From Bacteroidales bacterium (GTDB lineage Bacteria; Bacteroidota; Bacteroidia; Bacteroidales; UBA932), in the NCBI GenBank assembly GCA_024699055.1, contig JAILQG010000048.1, positions 1 through 44,300 on the forward strand: 44,300 nt of DNA. The letters are read 5' to 3'. Positions 1 to 7,986 of the stretch are shown here, in pieces. Position 1 is the stretch's first letter. Every line of letters starts with the position of its first letter. The position numbers were made by a program, and so were the translations under genes. The notes beneath the pieces are model-generated. The model had not been told where the DNA came from and searched no databases. It saw only the letters and a program-made list of their open reading frames with translations.

Positions 1-377
1 GAGTAAAGATACTCCTCCACTTCAGGGGAGAGGCGGTGGATTTCGTCGATGAAGAGGACATCCCCTTCCTCGAGCGAGGTAAGCAGACCGGCCAGGTCGC
101 CCGGTTTATCGAGCACGGGACCGGAGGTAATCTTCATATTAACCCCCATTTCGTTCGCGATGATATGGGCCAGGGTGGTCTTACCCAAACCCGGAGGGCC
201 GTGGAAAAGGGTATGGTCCAGACTTTCTCCGCGAAGCCGCGCGGCCTGGATGTAGACACGCAGATTCTCCACTATTTCTTTCTGGCCGGTAAATTCCCCG
301 AGATCCTGCGGGCGGATAATTCCGTCCAATTCCTTATCTTTGCTGCCGGCTGTATCGCGTGGGTTGAAGTCCGTCAT
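1..377 (-). CDS. ruvB: Holliday junction branch-migration helicase RuvB (5' part only)
   Basis: Only the first 125 codons are present; the gene runs off the left edge. RuvB is the hexameric AAA+ motor that, with RuvA, drives branch migration of Holliday junctions in recombinational repair. The Walker A motif GPPGLGKT lies at residues 60-67 and Walker B ([10 protein letters not shown]) at 107-116, in the RuvB arrangement. The N-terminus (MTDFNPRD, then [13 protein letters not shown]) is the usual RuvB start, which fixes the ATG at 377. It is divergent from mfd, another DNA repair gene. A perfect TAnnTTTG box sits 25 nt before the start. Identity is very secure; the ATPase small domain and winged-helix domain cannot be judged because they are outside the window. 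Confidence 0.96.
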   Translation of the reverse strand, partial: MTDFNPRDTAGSKDKELDGIIRPQDLGEFTGQKEIVENLRVYIQAARLRGESLDHTLFHGPPGLGKTTLAHIIANEMGVNMKITSGPVLDKPGDLAGLLTSLEEGDVLFIDEIHRLSPEVEEYLY

Positions 378-402
378 AAGAGGGTCGTAAATCTTACAAA
401 TA

Positions 403-410
403 CAAATATA
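403..410 (-). promoter_or_regulatory. -7 promoter box for ruvB
   Basis: The minus strand reads TATATTTG, a perfect match to the Bacteroidota -7 consensus TAnnTTTG, 25 nt before the ruvB ATG. No TTTG -33 element is seen 18-20 bp further upstream, so this is a half-site assignment. Confidence 0.45.
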
Positions 411-454
411 GTTCTTTTATTTTTAATATGATGATTATGTTGTGCTTGTCAATT

Positions 455-609
455 TGTTGATATCTAATTGTAAGCCGCTCATAATCAATTATATATAAGT
501 TTGATAAATTGTTGATTAAAGTGTTGGGGAAATTTTGAAAAACTGTTAGATAATTTGTCGCCGGTTTTTCAAAAAGGTTATAAACAGGGTTATCAACAGT
601 TTATAAACG
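455..609. other. Cluster of DnaA-box-like nonamers; candidate replication origin or DnaA-regulated region
   Basis: This AT-rich stretch of the 247-bp gap between divergent ruvB and mfd holds nonamers resembling the DnaA box TTATCCACA. Three are tandem on the plus strand: TTATAAACA (578-586), TTATCAACA (590-598) and TTATAAACG (601-609), starting 12 and 11 bp apart, about one helical turn. On the minus strand are ATATCAACA (455-463), TAATCAACA (510-518) and a weaker TATCTAACA (544-552). The flanking genes point away from the gap, as expected of leading-strand genes around an origin. No dnaA, dnaN or gidA gene is in the window, and GC skew was not computed, so oriC is an inference. Regulation of mfd or ruvB by DnaA is the alternative. 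Confidence 0.4.
496..503 (+). promoter_or_regulatory. Possible -7 promoter box for mfd
   Basis: TAAGTTTG matches TAnnTTTG. It is 121 nt upstream of the mfd ATG and lacks a -33 element at the right spacing, so it could be chance in an AT-rich region. Confidence 0.2.
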
Positions 610-624
610 TTAAAAACAAGGCAG

Positions 625-3600
625 ATGTTAATATCTTCAAAAACATGCGCCGCCCTTAAAGACAGGATATCCCGCGAGAGCGAAATATTCTGTGAAGGCC
701 TGTATCTGAGTGCGAGATGGTTCGTAGTGAGCCAGGTGGTGAGCAAAGGCCTCAACTTCATAGTTCTGCCCGACCGTGAGAGCGCCGAATACTGCGCCGC
801 CGACCTTTACAATCTGGTCGAAGGTGACAGGGTTTTCTTCCTGCCCAACTCGGGAAAGGGAATAGAGAGGAGCAACTACAAGAGCACCCTCGGGGTCCAG
901 CGCACGTCTGCACTACGGAAGATATTGGAAAACAGGGGGGATCTCCTCCTGATCGTCACTTACCCCGAAGCCATTGAAGAACTCATCCCCTCCCAGCGGC
1001 AGATGAAGGGAGCGGTAATCTGCATCTCCAAGGGACAGGAAATTAAATTTGACACGATAATAAACTCGCTGGGGAAAGAAGGATTCGAAAGGGTTGATTT
1101 CGTAAGCGCGCCGGGTCAGTTCGCCGTGCGCGGTTCCCTTATTGATATATTTTCTTACGCCGACAGCGAACCCTACAGGGTATCCTTCTGGGGAGATGAA
1201 GTCGAGGAAATAAAGAAATTCGACCCCAATACCCAGATATCCAGGGAAGAGGTGGAAAAACTGGAAGTGGTGTCGAATCTGCTGGCGGAAGAGGGAGAAA
1301 ACGGAAGAAGCATAACGGAAATCCTGCCGGCGAAAACCCTCGTCTGGCTCGATTCGTCCGACATGTACAGGGAGAAGGAATTCTTCAAGTCTCTCATGTC
1401 CTTCAAAAGGGTTTATACCGATGTTCCGCTGGCCGACCGAGACAAACCGACAGTGACCTTCAGCATCTCCCCGCAGCCATCCTTCAACAAAAACTTCGAC
1501 CTGCTTTCGGGGGACATCCGTTCCCGCATCGAAAACAACTACAGGGTATATATCTTCGGCGAGAAGGAAAGCCAGCTCGAAAGAGTGAAAAGTATCCTGT
1601 CGATGGACGGCGGGGTGCTGCCCGAATTCGTCAAGGGTAAGAACATCCACGCCGGCTTCATCGACTCGGAAGACAGAATCTGCTGTTACACCGACCATGA
1701 AATATTCGACCGCTTCCACAGGGTGCGCATGCGCCGCAGCGTTGAAAAGACGGAACAGCTGACTCTCAACGACTTGAATGCCTTCAATATAGGCGACTAC
1801 GTGGTTCATATCGACCACGGAGTGGGAGTGTTCGGCGGCCTGGTGAAGATGTACGACGACAAGGGCCGCGCAAAGGAAGTGGTGAAAATCCTCTACCGCG
1901 ACGGCGACGTGGTTTTCGTGAACGTCCATGCCATCAACAAGATATCGCGCTTCCGCTCCGCCGGGGGCGAACCGCCGAAAATAAACAAACTCGGAGGCAA
2001 GACCTGGTCGAACCTGAAGAGCAGCGCCAAGAACAAGGTAAAGGACATCGCCAAAGACCTCATCAGGCTGTATGCTAAGCGCAAAGCCACCAGGGGATTC
2101 GCCTTCTCGGGCGACACCTACATGCAGGAGGAACTGGAATCATCCTTCATGTACGAGGATACCCCCGATCAGGAAACCGCCACCCGCGCCGTCAAGCGCG
2201 ACATGGAGGAAAACTTCCCCATGGACCGCCTGATCTGCGGCGACGTGGGATTCGGAAAGACCGAAATCGCCATCCGGGCGGCCTTCAAGGCCGTGAGCGA
2301 CAGCAAGCAGGTCGCCGTCCTGGTTCCCACCACCATCCTGGCGCTCCAGCATTACAATACTTTCGTCGACCGCCTGAAGGGCTTCCCCTGCAACATAGAA
2401 TTCGTGAGCCGGCTCAAGACGGCGAAGGAGATAACCGCAATCAGGGAAAGGCTCGAATCGGGGCAGACGGACATCATAATCGGCACCCATAAACTGCTTA
2501 ACCCTTCCTTCAAATTCAAGGACCTGGGACTCCTGGTAATAGACGAAGAGCAGAAATTCGGAGTTGCCGCCAAGGAGAAACTCCGCCAGCTGAGGGCCAA
2601 CGTGGACACCCTCACCCTTACCGCTACCCCGATACCCAGGACGCTGCAGTTCAGCCTGTTGGGAGCACGCGACCTGTCCATCATCCAGACTCCCCCGCCG
2701 AACCGCATCCCCATCCAGACGGAAATCATCCTGTTCAGCGAAGACGAGATCCGCAGCATCATCAACTACGAACTCAACCGGCAGGGGCAGGTGTTCTTCC
2801 TTCACAACAAGGTGGAGGAACTTCCCGCCATCGAGGAAATCCTCCACCGCGTGGTGCCCGACATGCGCATCTGCGTAGCCCACGGGCAGATGAAGGCAGA
2901 AGAGCTGGAAAACAAGATACTCGGGTTCATCAGGGGAGATTCAGACCTGCTCCTGTGCACCACCATAATCGAGAACGGGCTGGATATTCCCAACGCCAAC
3001 ACCATCATCATCAACCAGGCCCAGAACATCGGCCTGAGCGACCTTCACCAGCTCCGCGGACGGGTGGGCAGAAGCAACCGCAAGGCCTTCTGCTACCTGA
3101 TCGTCCCCCCGCTTGTAAGCATCACCGACGATGCACGCAGGAGACTGCGCGCGATAGAGGAATTCAGTGACCTCGGCAGCGGATTCAACATCGCCATGCA
3201 GGACCTCGACATCCGCGGCGCCGGCAATCTGCTGGGCGCCGAACAGAGCGGATTCATAACCGAAATGGGGTATGAAACCTACCAGAAGATACTTGAAGAG
3301 GCCATGGAGGAACTGGGAGTGGAGACAGGAACGACCATAACCCGGGGATCGAAGGGGGCCTATGTGGACGACTGCTCCATCGAAACCGACCAGGTGGCGC
3401 TCATCCCCGACGACTACATAAACGTCCAGGCCGAAAAGATACGCATCTACAAACAGCTCGATTCCAGCACCTCCGAGAAGGAGCTGCAGCGTTATGCATC
3501 CATCATCGCAGACCGCTTCGGCCCCGTGCCTGAAGAACTTGCAAATCTTTTCGAAGTGGTCAAGATCCGGAATCTGGGCTCTTTCCTCGGCTTCGAGAAG

Positions 3601-3804
3601 ATAATCTTCCGGAACGGGATGCTCATCTGTTTCTTCGTTTCCGACCCGAGGTCGTCCTATTACTCATCCAGCGTGTTCGCCGGAATAATGAAGAAAGTGT
3701 CTCCGCCGTTCGCGCTCAAGCAGACCGACGACCGTCTCAAACTCGTCGCCCACGGAATTGAAAGCCTGAGTGAATCTTACAGCCTCCTGAGCAAGCTGAA
3801 ATGA
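625..3804 (+). CDS. mfd: Transcription-repair coupling factor Mfd
   Basis: The protein has 1059 residues. Mfd is a DNA translocase that pushes RNA polymerase off lesions and recruits UvrA. The order of domains is canonical. A UvrB-like N-terminal region comes first. The RNA-polymerase-interacting CarD-like domain follows (about 385-480, with FNIGDYVVHIDHGVGVF). The RecG-like helicase core comes next, with Walker A GDVGFGKTE near 539-547, the DEEQ box at 640-643, TATPIPRTLQF as motif III and QLRGRVGRS as motif VI. A C-terminal TRCF domain completes it. It is slightly shorter than the roughly 1100-1150 residues usual for the family, with no core motif missing. It is alone before the coaX promoter and divergent from ruvB. 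The ATG follows a run of DnaA-box-like repeats and has no clear Shine-Dalgarno sequence. Confidence 0.97.
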   Translation: MLISSKTCAALKDRISRESEIFCEGLYLSARWFVVSQVVSKGLNFIVLPDRESAEYCAADLYNLVEGDRVFFLPNSGKGIERSNYKSTLGVQRTSALRKILENRGDLLLIVTYPEAIEELIPSQRQMKGAVICISKGQEIKFDTIINSLGKEGFERVDFVSAPGQFAVRGSLIDIFSYADSEPYRVSFWGDEVEEIKKFDPNTQISREEVEKLEVVSNLLAEEGENGRSITEILPAKTLVWLDSSDMYREKEFFKSLMSFKRVYTDVPLADRDKPTVTFSISPQPSFNKNFDLLSGDIRSRIENNYRVYIFGEKESQLERVKSILSMDGGVLPEFVKGKNIHAGFIDSEDRICCYTDHEIFDRFHRVRMRRSVEKTEQLTLNDLNAFNIGDYVVHIDHGVGVFGGLVKMYDDKGRAKEVVKILYRDGDVVFVNVHAINKISRFRSAGGEPPKINKLGGKTWSNLKSSAKNKVKDIAKDLIRLYAKRKATRGFAFSGDTYMQEELESSFMYEDTPDQETATRAVKRDMEENFPMDRLICGDVGFGKTEIAIRAAFKAVSDSKQVAVLVPTTILALQHYNTFVDRLKGFPCNIEFVSRLKTAKEITAIRERLESGQTDIIIGTHKLLNPSFKFKDLGLLVIDEEQKFGVAAKEKLRQLRANVDTLTLTATPIPRTLQFSLLGARDLSIIQTPPPNRIPIQTEIILFSEDEIRSIINYELNRQGQVFFLHNKVEELPAIEEILHRVVPDMRICVAHGQMKAEELENKILGFIRGDSDLLLCTTIIENGLDIPNANTIIINQAQNIGLSDLHQLRGRVGRSNRKAFCYLIVPPLVSITDDARRRLRAIEEFSDLGSGFNIAMQDLDIRGAGNLLGAEQSGFITEMGYETYQKILEEAMEELGVETGTTITRGSKGAYVDDCSIETDQVALIPDDYINVQAEKIRIYKQLDSSTSEKELQRYASIIADRFGPVPEELANLFEVVKIRNLGSFLGFEKIIFRNGMLICFFVSDPRSSYYSSSVFAGIMKKVSPPFALKQTDDRLKLVAHGIESLSESYSLLSKLK

Positions 3805-3812
3805 GGCCGCAG

Positions 3813-3843
3813 TTTGGTTTACCGAAATAATTCTTTAAATTTG
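3813..3843 (+). promoter_or_regulatory. Bacteroidota promoter for the coaX-omp-tpr-lptC run
   Basis: TTTG (3813-3816), exactly 19 bp, then TAAATTTG (3836-3843) fits the Bacteroidota sigma-factor consensus at every position. It lies just after the mfd stop and 26 nt before the coaX ATG, so coaX does not depend on read-through from mfd. Confidence 0.75.
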
Positions 3844-3869
3844 TAGGCTGTATATATGTAAGGGGCACT

Positions 3870-4595
3870 ATGGCAAACCTGGTGATAGAAATAGGCAACA
3901 CCGCGCTCAAGGCTGCATGGGCCGAGGGGGTCACCCTTGGCAAGACCTTCCGTTATCAGGGCGAAAAAACCATGGATTTCATCCTCAGCATCACCGGGAA
4001 GGAGAGGCCGGACGTAATGGCCGTCGTGTCGGCCAGGCCCCTCAGCCCCGCGGAAGAGGAAACCCTCAAGGCGCAGTGCAACCATCTCATGGTGCTGGAC
4101 GGCAGCCATCTGGAGTACCTTCAGCGCTATGGCATCCCCGAGTATCTGAGCTACGACAGGGCCGCCTCGATCATGGCGGTGCGCTATCTGTTCAAGGGAA
4201 AGCCCTGCACCATCTTCGATTTCGGCACCACCCTCACCATCGACCTGGTAGATGCCGACGGCCAGTACCGCGGGGGCAACATCTCCCCCGGATGCCGCAC
4301 CCGCTTCAAGTCGCTTAACCGCTACGCAAAGGCGCTTCCGCTCGTGAATACCCCCCAGAGATTCCCGCAGGAAGGCAGTTCCCTCCAGAGCTCCATAGAG
4401 TCCGGCGTCATTTCGGGCATAATGTTTGAAATCGAAGGCTATATCCGTCAGCTTCCCGGCAATGTGGTTGTTTTCACCGGGGGTGACGCAATATATTTCG
4501 CCAAGCGCATGAAGTACTCGCTGTTCGTAATGAGCAACCTGGTGCTTATGGGCATGGCCATCATGACGAACGATTATGTTGAGAAAAACATATAG
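3870..4595 (+). CDS. coaX: Type III pantothenate kinase CoaX
   Basis: This 241-residue protein phosphorylates pantothenate, the first step of coenzyme A synthesis. Family signatures are the N-terminal nucleotide-binding loop EIGNT (residues 7-11), the second phosphate loop DFGTT (117-121) followed by TIDLVD and GGNISPGC, and FTGGDA near the C-terminus. Length is close to the family norm. The first acidic residue of the N-terminal loop is Glu, where Asp is the commoner residue; this should still be functional. The stop overlaps the next gene by 20 nt, implying translational coupling with the outer membrane protein. A full-consensus promoter lies 26 nt upstream. Confidence 0.93.
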   Translation: MANLVIEIGNTALKAAWAEGVTLGKTFRYQGEKTMDFILSITGKERPDVMAVVSARPLSPAEEETLKAQCNHLMVLDGSHLEYLQRYGIPEYLSYDRAASIMAVRYLFKGKPCTIFDFGTTLTIDLVDADGQYRGGNISPGCRTRFKSLNRYAKALPLVNTPQRFPQEGSSLQSSIESGVISGIMFEIEGYIRQLPGNVVVFTGGDAIYFAKRMKYSLFVMSNLVLMGMAIMTNDYVEKNI

Positions 4596-5910
4596 CATAC
4601 TCGCAGCGGCGCTCCTTGCGGCGTTTTCCCTTCCCGCCTCCGCCCAGGAAGGCGAGTATTCCTCGTATTCCCCATACTCCATCTTCGCGGTAGGTAATCT
4701 CACGCAGGCGTATTCGGCATACAATTACAGCATGGGCGGCGTAGGAGTGGCCTCCCGTAATCACCGTTATCTTAACACCGTCAACCCGGCCGCCGTCGCC
4801 GTCCGCGACTCCCTGGCCCTCATGATAGACTTCTCCGTCTTCAACACCAACACCATTTACCGCCAGACCTACGACGGCAACACCTACAAATCGGCCAATA
4901 ACAACACGAATATCGGCGGTTTCGCGGTGTCCTTCCCTATCTGGAACAAGCTCGCCATGGTGATAGGGCTCCGTCCGTACAGCAGCACCGGCTACAAGTT
5001 CTCTGCCCGGGAAACCGATCCGCACGTGATAGCTGGCAGCGGTAACATCAAGTATTCCGGAAAGGGCCAGGGCAGCCTTTACAATGCTTTCGGCGGCCTG
5101 TCCCTGGCTATCGGCAAATGTTTTTCCGTAGGCGCCGAGGCGGAGTACATCTTCGGAAAGATCGAGAAAAAATACGCCCAGGATTTCCTTTCGTCGGGCT
5201 ACAACGAAGTCTGCGACGACTATACCCTCACCCTGAACGCATTCACCGGCAAGTTCGGAGCCCAGTACGAACAGCCGATAGGGAAAGACCTGACGCTGAC
5301 CTTCGGCGCAACCTACCAGCTCGCGGCAAGGGTGGGCGGTTTCAACGACTACAGCCACTATTCCGCCGGCTCCGTGCAGAACATCATCATCGATTCCTAC
5401 GCCGACACGCTGAGGAAAGTATCCCCCGCAATCTATCTCGCCGGAGAACTCGGAGTGGGCATAGGCTTCGATGTAAGGGGCAAGTTCAAGGGCGAATTCA
5501 ACTACCTGCGTTCCGACTGGACACACTCTGGTATGGATTCTGCAAAAGGCTTCAGTGTAAGCAATGCCCCACAGAGCTTCGCTACCAGCGTAAGGGAAAG
5601 CTACAGAGCGGGTTTCGAGTATGTGCCCAATCTCAACGACGTACGCTATTACAGGAAGCGCGTAGCTTACAGGGCGGGCGCTTACTACAATAAAGACTAC
5701 TACACGGTCGCCGGCAACACGGTAAATTCTGCCGGAATAACACTGGGGGCGACCCTCCCTGTCTTCCGCTGGTACAATGGTCTTACCGTAATGGTGGACA
5801 TCGGACAGAGGGGCCCGTTCAACGGAAGTCTGGTGCGCGAGAACTATTTCCGGGTCGGAGTCGGCGTAAGCCTGTTCGACATCTGGTTCCAGCAGCCCAG
5901 GTATAATTAG
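4576..5910 (+). CDS. Outer membrane beta-barrel protein, function unassigned
   Basis: The protein has 444 residues. It has a clear Sec signal peptide (residues 1-23, cleavage after ASA before QEG). The mature chain is rich in alternating aromatic and polar residues and ends in an aromatic beta-signal-like segment (LFDIWFQQPRYN). SMGGVGVASR and NTVNPAA near the mature N-terminus resemble the start of FadL/OmpP1-type barrels and related Bacteroidota proteins, but no specific substrate can be read off. It overlaps coaX by 20 nt and is 22 nt from the TPR gene. The run omp-tpr-lptC suggests envelope assembly or transport. The start was chosen for the signal peptide (MLRKTYSILAAALL). Confidence 0.8.
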   Translation: MLRKTYSILAAALLAAFSLPASAQEGEYSSYSPYSIFAVGNLTQAYSAYNYSMGGVGVASRNHRYLNTVNPAAVAVRDSLALMIDFSVFNTNTIYRQTYDGNTYKSANNNTNIGGFAVSFPIWNKLAMVIGLRPYSSTGYKFSARETDPHVIAGSGNIKYSGKGQGSLYNAFGGLSLAIGKCFSVGAEAEYIFGKIEKKYAQDFLSSGYNEVCDDYTLTLNAFTGKFGAQYEQPIGKDLTLTFGATYQLAARVGGFNDYSHYSAGSVQNIIIDSYADTLRKVSPAIYLAGELGVGIGFDVRGKFKGEFNYLRSDWTHSGMDSAKGFSVSNAPQSFATSVRESYRAGFEYVPNLNDVRYYRKRVAYRAGAYYNKDYYTVAGNTVNSAGITLGATLPVFRWYNGLTVMVDIGQRGPFNGSLVRENYFRVGVGVSLFDIWFQQPRYN

Positions 5911-5932
5911 TAAACACGAAACAACCACGGAT

Positions 5933-7255
5933 ATGAAAAAGATTTCTATTGCGATTTTAACCCTTCTGGTTGCCTTCTCGGCCAACCTCTCCGCACAGGG
6001 AAAGTATGGAAAGGACAGCGCTGAATGCATCAAGTACCTGTCTTACTATCAGGAGTACTACAAGCAGAAAGCGTACGACGACGCCCTGCCCAACTGGCGC
6101 AAGGCCTACAATGTCTGCCCGCCCACGGCAAGCCAGAACATGCTTCTGAACGGCACCACCCTCCTCCGCAGGGTCATCTCCCAGAACGCCAATAACAAGG
6201 CGTACAGAGAAGCCCTCATCGACTCCCTGCTGCAGCTGCACAGGGACCGCGCCGAGACGTATCCCAAGAATGCGGTGTCCGCGTTCAACAACATGGGCCA
6301 GGATCTTGCAAACTACATAAAGGACGATCCGGACCGCCTGTACAAGGCCTTCAACGAGATAATCGAGAAGAACAAGGCGAACACCAAGACCTCGCTCTTC
6401 CTGTTCGACCTCCAGAGCGCCATCAGCCTCTATGAGGCCGGCAAACTCACCTCCGAGGACGTCATCAACAGCTATCAGCGCAACATCGCCTTCCTCGACC
6501 AGGCCAAGGCCAAGAGCCCCGAGGATGTGGAGCAGAACCAGAAGGTCCGTTCCGACCTCGAAAGCCTGTTCATCGGCAGCAAGGTTGCGAGCTGCAGCGA
6601 GCTCATCAGGCTGTTCACCCCGCGCTTCAACGCCGATCCGAACAATCTCGACCTCGCGAAGAACATCGTGAAGATGCTGGCTATCACCGAAGACTGCCAG
6701 AACAACGACCTCTACCTCCAGGCCGCCACCACCATGTACAAGCTCGAGCCCAGCCACAACTCCGCCTACTTCCTGTATAAGCTCAACGCTGCCAGGAACA
6801 ACGTGGACGAGGCCCTCAAGTACATGGACGAGGCTATCGAGTACGACGAATCCGACGCCCTGACCGACGCCTCCTACATGTACGAGCTTGCGGCATTCTG
6901 CTACAAGAACGCCCGCTTCGCCAAGGCCAATTCCGCTGCCCGCGGTGCTCTCGAGCGTGATCCTTCGCTGGCCGGCAAGTGCTACTTCCTCATCGGCCAG
7001 ATCTGGGGCACCGTGAGCTGCGGCGGCGACGAGATCTCTTCGCGCGCCCACTTCTGGGTGGCTGTCGACAACATGCGCAAGGCTGCCGCCGAGGATCCGT
7101 CCCTGGCAGACGAGGCCAACCGCATGGCCGCACAGTTCTCCCGCTACTATCCGCAGACGGCCGACGCATTCATGTACGACCTCGTGGACGGCAAGGCCTA
7201 CACCGTGAACTGCAGCGGAATGAGCGCCACCACCACGGTCCGCACGCAGAAATAA
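5933..7255 (+). CDS. Secreted tetratricopeptide-repeat protein
   Basis: The protein has 440 residues. It carries a signal peptide (MKKISIAILTLLVAFSANLSA, cleavage near residue 21), so it is probably periplasmic. The mature part is almost wholly helical, with TPR-like pairs such as YYKQKAYDDALPNWRKAY near the start and AARNNVDEALKYMDEAIEYDE in the second half. The latter has the A..Y......A pattern of TPR helix B. TPR arrays act as protein-binding scaffolds, and no enzymatic motif was seen. It lies between the barrel protein and lptC; the lptC GTG directly follows its TAA stop, so the three are surely one transcript. A role in assembling or docking an outer-membrane component is an inference from neighbours. 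Confidence 0.85.
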   Translation: MKKISIAILTLLVAFSANLSAQGKYGKDSAECIKYLSYYQEYYKQKAYDDALPNWRKAYNVCPPTASQNMLLNGTTLLRRVISQNANNKAYREALIDSLLQLHRDRAETYPKNAVSAFNNMGQDLANYIKDDPDRLYKAFNEIIEKNKANTKTSLFLFDLQSAISLYEAGKLTSEDVINSYQRNIAFLDQAKAKSPEDVEQNQKVRSDLESLFIGSKVASCSELIRLFTPRFNADPNNLDLAKNIVKMLAITEDCQNNDLYLQAATTMYKLEPSHNSAYFLYKLNAARNNVDEALKYMDEAIEYDESDALTDASYMYELAAFCYKNARFAKANSAARGALERDPSLAGKCYFLIGQIWGTVSCGGDEISSRAHFWVAVDNMRKAAAEDPSLADEANRMAAQFSRYYPQTADAFMYDLVDGKAYTVNCSGMSATTTVRTQK

Positions 7256-7900
7256 GTGACAGGACAGAACAAGATATTTTTGAGGATGGCAAGCGCCGCG
7301 GCGCTTGCTGTCCTGTTTATTTCCTGCCATGGCAAACTGGGCGAGGCGGAGAAGATAAACATGGCCGAAACCCCCATGCAGACGCTTGAGGACATGTTCG
7401 CCGTGCAGACCAAGAACGGCGCCCTGTCGGTCCGTATGGAGGCTCCCATGATGATGAGCTTCGACAACGACTCCGTCACCTACGAGACCTTCCCCAATGG
7501 CGTCTCCATCTACGCCTATACCCCCGAAGGCCTGCTCCAGACCGTAATCGTGGCCGACAACGGCAAGCACGTATCCGAGAAGGACGAAGGCGGGCGGCCC
7601 GGCCGCAAGGAGATATGGGAGGCCTTCGGCCATGTGATCGTGCACAATGTCATAAAGCAGGAGACCATGGAGACCGACACCCTCTACTGGGACAGGACCG
7701 CAAACGAAATATACACAGACTGTTACGTACAGTTCTTCTCTCCGGACGGCTACATGCAGGGCACCGGAATGAGGAGTGACGACAGGGCCGAAAACGCCAT
7801 TCTATACAACCCCTTCAACAGTTATGGCGTCACCGAAAAGGACACCACCAGGGTGCTGATAGATTCCGTGAATTTCATCGGACCGCTGCTCAGGCGATGA
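7256..7900 (+). CDS. lptC: LptC-like lipopolysaccharide export lipoprotein
   Basis: The protein has 214 residues. LptC is the inner-membrane-anchored periplasmic bridge between the LptB2FG ABC transporter and LptA in LPS or lipo-oligosaccharide export. The chain shows repeated beta-strand segments of the LptA/LptC jellyroll kind, such as METDTLYWDRTANEIYTD and VQFFSPDGYMQGTGMRSDD, the latter typical of the LptC C-terminal half. The start is the GTG at 7256, directly after the preceding TAA. It gives a lipoprotein signal with a positive n-region and lipobox FISC (Cys24). The ATG at 7286 would leave a 13-residue signal without positive charge. LptC in proteobacteria is membrane-anchored by a helix; the lipobox form fits Bacteroidota. 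Confidence 0.82.
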   Translation: MTGQNKIFLRMASAAALAVLFISCHGKLGEAEKINMAETPMQTLEDMFAVQTKNGALSVRMEAPMMMSFDNDSVTYETFPNGVSIYAYTPEGLLQTVIVADNGKHVSEKDEGGRPGRKEIWEAFGHVIVHNVIKQETMETDTLYWDRTANEIYTDCYVQFFSPDGYMQGTGMRSDDRAENAILYNPFNSYGVTEKDTTRVLIDSVNFIGPLLRR

Positions 7901-7986
7901 AAAAAATATATGATAACCCATTATTTAAAAGAAAATTGTTAACTTCGCGGTCCATTTGTGATTATTAATTAAAATTTTACAATACT

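Noticed and set aside
5957..7645. 562-codon open frame on the minus strand
   Set aside because: It is antisense across the TPR and lptC genes, rich in Val/Gly/His/Leu as expected of a shadow frame.
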